From: Podocnemis expansa
Lineage: Eukaryota; Chordata; Testudines; Podocnemididae
Direction of reading: 5' to 3'
Assembly: GCA_007922195.1 (NCBI GenBank)
Contig: ML681989.1
Location: 44,877,994 to 44,941,993, forward strand
Length of the DNA: 64,000 nt
Shown in pieces: positions 59,228-64,000 of this stretch. The position numbers and the translations under genes were made by a program. Under the pieces are notes generated by a model, which saw nothing but the letters and a program-made list of their open reading frames with translations, was not told the DNA's origin and searched no databases. Numbering within the stretch: position 1 is the stretch's first letter; each line of letters opens with the position of its first letter.

Positions 59228-60464
59228 ACTTACACCAATACTGATTCCAGGAGCACGGTACAAGGAAAATGGAATGTGACTGCCAAGGTTCTCTTTGAAA
59301 ATCCAGGACATGAGACCTAACTCTGCTTCCTGCCACACAGCAGAAGGAAGGAGCAAGCAGCAGTATGAATTGTTGGTGGTTTTGTTATAAACACCATATA
59401 ACAGAGGGCATGTACTGCCCTCCACAGCTCCACCTTCCCCCTGCAGAAACCCACTCACCTGCTTTTCAGAAAGTCAAACCTTCTAGATATTTTTCTTAAA
59501 CATGTGTCTGCGGTTAATCATAGTGTGAACCAATAAAGATCCACTGCATTGCTGAAGTTTTCTGAGCAGTAATTTAAGGAAGAGTATTTCTGATTTGGTT
59601 ATCATTTCCTTACCTAGTGTACTATGTTGCACTTTATGTGGTAAATAGAGGGAAGCACCACTCAACAGCATCAAGAATCAAAGCCATGCAAATTTTGACC
59701 TGACCCTGATGTAGAGCATAAAAAATGCAAATATTTTGCCATCTGTATACTAAAACATAACCATTTAAAATACTACTAATGAAATACTTTGATAGCTTTA
59801 TGTGAAGTAATTATTTTATTTTAACGATATATCCAAGCACACTTTGCTTTTATTTATTTGCAACCTTTTCTTCAGTGTATCTCAACCATTACAACTATCT
59901 TACATTCTAAAACATAACTGAATGAAAAAGACGAGTGGTTGTGCTCACTCTATTAATAAAGTCTGTTCATTTTATTTTAAATACATCTCTGGAATCACCA
60001 AACCCCTCCCTCCCCCAGACTCACCAGTGTTTTTTTTTTTTTTTAATTACTTTTTCTTTTAAGCAGCTTAAATATTATAAAATCGGCCTCTGGTTGTGTA
60101 GGTAAATAAATGAATCCAGCAAAATCCTTTAAAGATAAGACGGTAGGCAATACAATCAACCATCTTATTACTTTTTTGTGAGCGGCAGATTGTGTTCTAA
60201 AGGGAAAAAGTCATTTCACATATGAGAAATAGAAAGAGGTAAGCTTAACATGTTACTATTTTTTGTTGCAAAGACTTTAGTGATAAAAATGACAGTTTAA
60301 TATATTTCATAGTGCATTTATTCATGTGCTTATTTTGCAAGCAATAGACACAACTGTCAGCTTTTTGATACAGCTCAGTGGACAGTGACTCGTACTAACA
60401 TATAGTGGTTTCCAGATGCTCAAGAAAAAAATAAAAATAATAAAGAGATGTACATTGACCCACC
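59228..60464. other. No recognised feature
   Basis: AT-rich DNA, T run at about 60031-60046. No motif or element end. Confidence 0.5.
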
Positions 60465-60465
60465 A

Positions 60466-60468
<3 letters not shown>

Positions 60469-60506
<38 letters not shown>
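60469..60506. repeat. (TA)n tract 5' of R4-like copy C
   Basis: About 18 TA units ending exactly where the R4-like copy begins. TA units also follow the copy (60926-60938). Confidence 0.95.
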
Positions 60507-60509
<3 letters not shown>

Positions 60510-60922
60510 CAGATCCAGACAGACAGGCAGGTACTGGCCAATCAACCAGACATCGTGCTAATAGACAAGGACCAGAAGACAGCGGTGGTGATAGATGTAG
60601 CAGTGCCGACTGACAGCAACATCAGGAAGAAGGAGTATGAGAAGCTGGAGAAGTACCAGGGCCTGAAAGAGGAACTAGAGCGGATGTGGAAAGTGAAGGC
60701 CAAAGTGGTCCCGGTGGTGGTAGGAGCACTCGGGGCTGTGACTCCGAAGCTGGGAGAGTGGCTCCAACAGATCCCAGGGACAACATCAGAGCTCTCTGTC
60801 CAGAAGAGTGCAGTGCTAGGAACAGCTAAGATACTGCGCAGAACCCTCAAACTCCCAGGCCTCTGGTAGAGGACCTGAGGTTGAGAATGACACATACCAC
60901 CCATAGGGGGTGAGAGAGGAAT
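60507..60922 (+). mobile_element. R4-like LINE 3' stub (copy C)
   Basis: The last ~415 bases of the same element as 22238-25650, plus strand. The frame opens at about 60510 and encodes DKDQKTAVVIDVAVPTD, KEYEKLEKYQGLKEELERMW and the C-terminus LKLPGLW, ending at 60869. It ends GTGAGAGAGGAATTTTTTAT, then TA units. The open endonuclease C-terminus and few differences from the other copies show a recent insertion. Confidence 0.87.
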
Positions 60923-60939
60923 TTTTTATATATATATGC

Positions 60940-61490
60940 TAATGGGCAGTACTGAGACTTATTAGTTAGTATGACTTGTTAGAGATAGAATTAATGGGAT
61001 ATAGTTTAAGAGTTAAGTATGTAGGTGATAGTGAAACATGCTTGTATGGTATTTAAATATGCAATTGGTTAAGGAAATGAAAACTGAGTTTAAACAAGGA
61101 TATTGATCACAAGCCCCGAAATAAGGTTTTGTTTTATTTATATTTTTAGTATTGTGGAATATGCTTATTATAAATATCATTGTGAGGTGGTTTATTCCAC
61201 ACATGAACAGTCTTTCTTTAGGAAAAGTAGATTTTTTTATAAAACATCTTAGAATTTCTGGCATTACAAGAAATGGCATGAAGACTGAACTGAAATCTAC
61301 TCCCACAGCTTGTTAAACATGGATTTGAAACCCACTGTAATATTTCAGTTTCTTATTCTCCTGCTTGATGATTTTTCTTCTCAGTATAGCTAGATCTGTC
61401 ATTACCACAATTAATTTCCCCTCTGCTCTGCTGGACGGAAGACATAGAGTGGGCTCTAAGTCAGGCAGTTATTTGACTTGTTCTGAAAGC
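60940..61490. other. No recognised feature
   Basis: Unique-looking AT-rich DNA. Confidence 0.5.
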
Positions 61491-61498
61491 CACTAGAG

Positions 61499-61688
61499 CA
61501 GGGGTTTCACTCAAATCACCATGAGGGCCGCATTTGGACTAGTTGAGGGCCACTTGAGGACTAGTACATTAGTCTGAGCACCGCACCACTGAAACCTTTT
61601 CATACAACAATATTGCAAATATCGGTAACTATAGTGTTGTTGCAGGCCACAGGAAATAGCTTTAGGGGCTGCATGTTTGAGACCCCTG
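61499..61688. mobile_element. Short hAT element with perfect 8-bp target duplication
   Basis: Left CAGGGGTTTCACTCAAATC and right GCATGTTTGAGACCCCTG are inverted ends. The octamer cactagag is identical at 61491-61498 and 61689-61696. Subterminal GAGGGCCGCATTTGGAC and CTTTAGGGGCTGCATG phrases resemble each other in inverse. 190 bases, non-coding. Confidence 0.92.
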
Positions 61689-61981
61689 CACTAGAGTCAC
61701 AAAAGCTGGAAAATACTAGGGGCAACTGAACAATTAAAAATAAATATATATCACTTTACATGAAATTTATCTTGACTTAGGAGTACAAAGGTCAAACAAA
61801 TCAAATACTTTTTCCTCACTCTGTACCATTTTTATGCCTAACAATCACTGTAGTAGCTGGATATTAGGACCACTGCATAGTTATTAGCAGAATGGGAAGC
61901 CTAGCCTAGCAAGCTGAGGAAGAGAGAACTAAGTGCATATGTGTTCTTTTCTTCTTCACAGGCTCACAGCTATGACTATTA

Positions 61982-62014
61982 TCACACACACACACACACA
62001 GACACACACACAAA
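61982..62014. repeat. (CA)n microsatellite
   Basis: About 15 CA units interrupted once by GA. Confidence 0.95.
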
Positions 62015-62329
62015 CTTTCAGTTAAATCGACATCTAAAGGATGGTTCTGATCTACCAGCTACATGGAACAGCATAGCATCAACATCTGCATTCCTGTCTC
62101 TGGCTTGTTTTTTGATTCAACCCAGCCTGTCCATATTCCTGTGTACAGTGTCCCACCATCAAGTAAGTGGTTGGCCTATCATTCTGTGTAATGAACAGGG
62201 CTTCTCTCAGCTGTTGCACTCAGGCAGTATCAGACCCTCTTCCACTTTCAGAGGCTCTTCTCGGTTTTTGGTAAGTTATGCATGGCAAAGGCTATTTTGT
62301 AACAAGAGTCAGCGCCTTCCATGACACAG

Positions 62330-63850
62330 CATTTCTTCCTTGGTGCTACTTATTCTCCCGACCACCTGTGCTTCTAAAGCATGTTCCCGCCAACTAGAGC
62401 AGGCTCTGCGGGTATATCAATTTGGTAGGGATTGAGCCTGGAGGAGCTTGTTAGCCTTCTCCTGATTGAAATGGGGACATGCCTCATTGGGTATCCACTG
62501 CACAAACTGGTAATTGGCTCCTGGTTCGGAGCAGCTACGCCTTCAGTTTCCCTTGGGGATAATAATCAGTTTTGGCATAATCTTTCCCTGCATGATTTTG
62601 TATGTTGAGCCCTATACACTTGGAACGCCTGATACTGCTGCTTTAGATGGAGGGTTGAGTCTTTCATGTCTTTTTAACAATGTAAGGGAGATTAATTGGT
62701 GATCAATGAGACAAACTTATCCAATGGGTAATGCCTGAAAGAGATTATGGCCCATTTCATTGCCAGTCCTTCTTTCTCAATAGTTGAATAGACTTCTCAC
62801 AAGAATAATTTTCTGTTTAAATACTGAACTGGGTGCTTCTCACCTGCAAAATCCTGTGAAAGCCTGGAATTATGTCCAGTATCTAACACATCCATATATA
62901 ATATACATTCTTGAAAATATTTGAGATCAAAAAGGATAGGCACTTCATGCAAAGCATTAAATGCACTTTTCGGGGGGGAGTGTAGTTTTTATCCCGTCGA
63001 ATCATCTCAAGGTTATTGCCTTTTATAGTCTGTTAGGGGAGCCACAATAAAAGCAAAGTTAGGGATAAATCTCCAAAAATGTCAGGCATTTCCTATACCT
63101 CCTGGATTTATCCTTTTGTGTAGGGGACAAGGCACATGGTTATAGCCTTAACTTTATCCATTACTGACTTTAAGAGTCCACCTCCTATATGGTATTCTCA
63201 GTAGGTCACCTTGATGGTTGCTAACTTACATTTAGACAGGCTAGCTGCTTTTTGGAATGATGAAATTGATTAAAAAATAAACAATTCTGATGCTCAGGGA
63301 TCAGAACTATAGGGCTCCTTCCTTCCTTTTTGGACTCTTCCCATTCTTAACACCACCTGTACTTCTTCCTGGATTGTGTTCCACATTTTCTGCAGTTTTC
63401 CCTAATTTGTTGTCCATCTATCATTTTCAGGTAGTGTTGAACTAAGTTAGTTTTCCCAAGTGTTGAGAATATCTGGAAAAGTTCTCAATCACTTTGGAAA
63501 GATGTAATCTCAAGGAAGTTTACCATCATAAAATCAGCCCCTGATTTAAGAGAACTTCAGGCCCTAATTTTTCCAGGACTTAAGAAGATTCCTGGGATAG
63601 ATTTTGCTCTCTTTGCTTCAGCCTGGTAACCATATTTTGTTAGCTATTGGTCTTACTTTTCTAGCTATCTCAAAAGGAACGTGCCAATGGGCCATTAATT
63701 TCATTTTGGCTGGCGGTAATATTAATAGGAACAGGTCTTCTAGCTAGAAGGTATGCATGCATGCTCCTCAGTAAGCCACTCTTCTTGCATTTGTCACATT
63801 TTCTGTAATTTTCTCTGGCAAACATACCTAGCCTAGGGAGCTCATGCTGA
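62330..63850 (-). pseudogene. Ty3/Gypsy pol remnant with integrase before RT (Gmr1-like)
   Basis: Reading the minus strand from 63830 down, the first piece is an integrase C-terminus: NARRVAY-like helix, then NITASQNEI, IANKIWLPG and IYPRNLLKSW near 63610. A linker follows, then the RT start (QEEVQVVLRMG, near 63370). Next is a join to the late RT block CKLATIKVTY and GGGLLKSVMDKVKAI near 63200, and PNFAFIVAPLTDYK near 63040. RNase H follows: ALHEVPILFDLKYFQE, GEKHPVQYLNRKLF and YSTIEKEGLAMKWAIISFRH (62960-62720). Stops and shifts are throughout. The INT-RT-RNase H order is known for Gmr1-type Gypsy elements of deuterostomes. A TGTCATGGAAGG near 62320 could start the 3' LTR, but this is weak. 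Confidence 0.7.
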
Positions 63851-63965
63851 CTTGCTCACCCCCTTGACCCAACCCCTAAATTCTTTTCAGAGTCACTGTT
63901 TCCCAGGAGGCAGTCCCCCATTCTGTAGTGTAGTTATTGCCTGCATTCCTTGTCCCTAGAAAGAT
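63838..63965 (-). mobile_element. CR1 LINE fragment
   Basis: Contains TTTTCAGAGTCACTGTTTCC, AGGCAGTCCCCCATTCTGTA and GCATTCCTTGTCCCTAGA, the same CR1 segment as at 52185-52270. It continues from the edge of the Gypsy remnant; only ~130 bases are present. Confidence 0.75.
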
Positions 63966-64000
63966 AACCAGTTTTCTCATGAAATAATGATAGCTCACCA

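Noticed and set aside
1..64000. Host gene exons, CRISPR arrays, operons, riboswitches
   Set aside because: No frame outside transposable elements had a recognisable domain; there are no regularly spaced repeats and no bacterial-type signals.

Overview
The window looks like a gene-poor stretch of a non-avian reptile nuclear genome. A turtle is the best guess. That inference rests on the repeat mix: many CR1 LINE pieces, two DIRS-type tyrosine-recombinase retrotransposons, a non-LTR element with a restriction-like endonuclease, a Gmr1-like Ty3/Gypsy remnant, and a crowd of non-autonomous hAT and short palindromic DNA elements. I found no host protein-coding exon, tRNA, rRNA, CRISPR array or bacterial-type gene. 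Every long open frame I can explain belongs to a transposable element.

Layout. 1-240: CR1 piece. 1899-7137: a non-autonomous hAT-like element (family hAT-1) split by a decayed DIRS element (DIRS-A, 2051-6512, minus strand). 7772-8465, 10462-10731 and several sites further on: hAT-type elements, most with recognisable 8-bp target duplications. 12.5-22 kb: AT-rich single-copy-looking DNA with microsatellites and one palindromic MITE. 22238-27052: a cluster of copies of one young REL-endonuclease LINE (here R4-like). It holds a near full-length minus-strand copy broken only by in-frame stops, an inverted internal segment and a 3' stub. A fourth copy lies at 60507-60922. 27621-28148: hAT-1 copy 2. 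29.3-39.3 kb: a CR1 tail, two small hATs, a family of palindrome-filled MITEs and the palindromic repeat they land in. 41773-46798: a second DIRS family (DIRS-B). 46943-49365: a 2.4-kb hAT with a perfect target duplication. 50440-53105: one CR1 copy carrying two nested hATs. 56836-59227: the largest CR1 copy. 61499-61688: a small hAT with a perfect target duplication. 62330-63850: a Gypsy remnant with integrase upstream of reverse transcriptase. 63838-63965: CR1 piece.

How the parts relate. Nothing here works as a cellular pathway. The window records successive insertions. Autonomous elements (CR1, DIRS, the R4-like LINE, Gypsy) supplied the enzymes and are now broken, and the short inverted-repeat elements used transposases encoded elsewhere. 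The best leads are three. First, both DIRS families keep the full circle-junction architecture: terminal inverted repeats plus an internal region that fuses the complements of both ends. Second, the young R4-like LINE has copies bounded by (TA)n DNA, with tRNA-like promoter boxes at two of its 5' junctions. Third, the Gypsy remnant has an INT-RT order. All family names come from motif recognition by eye, and no database search was run.
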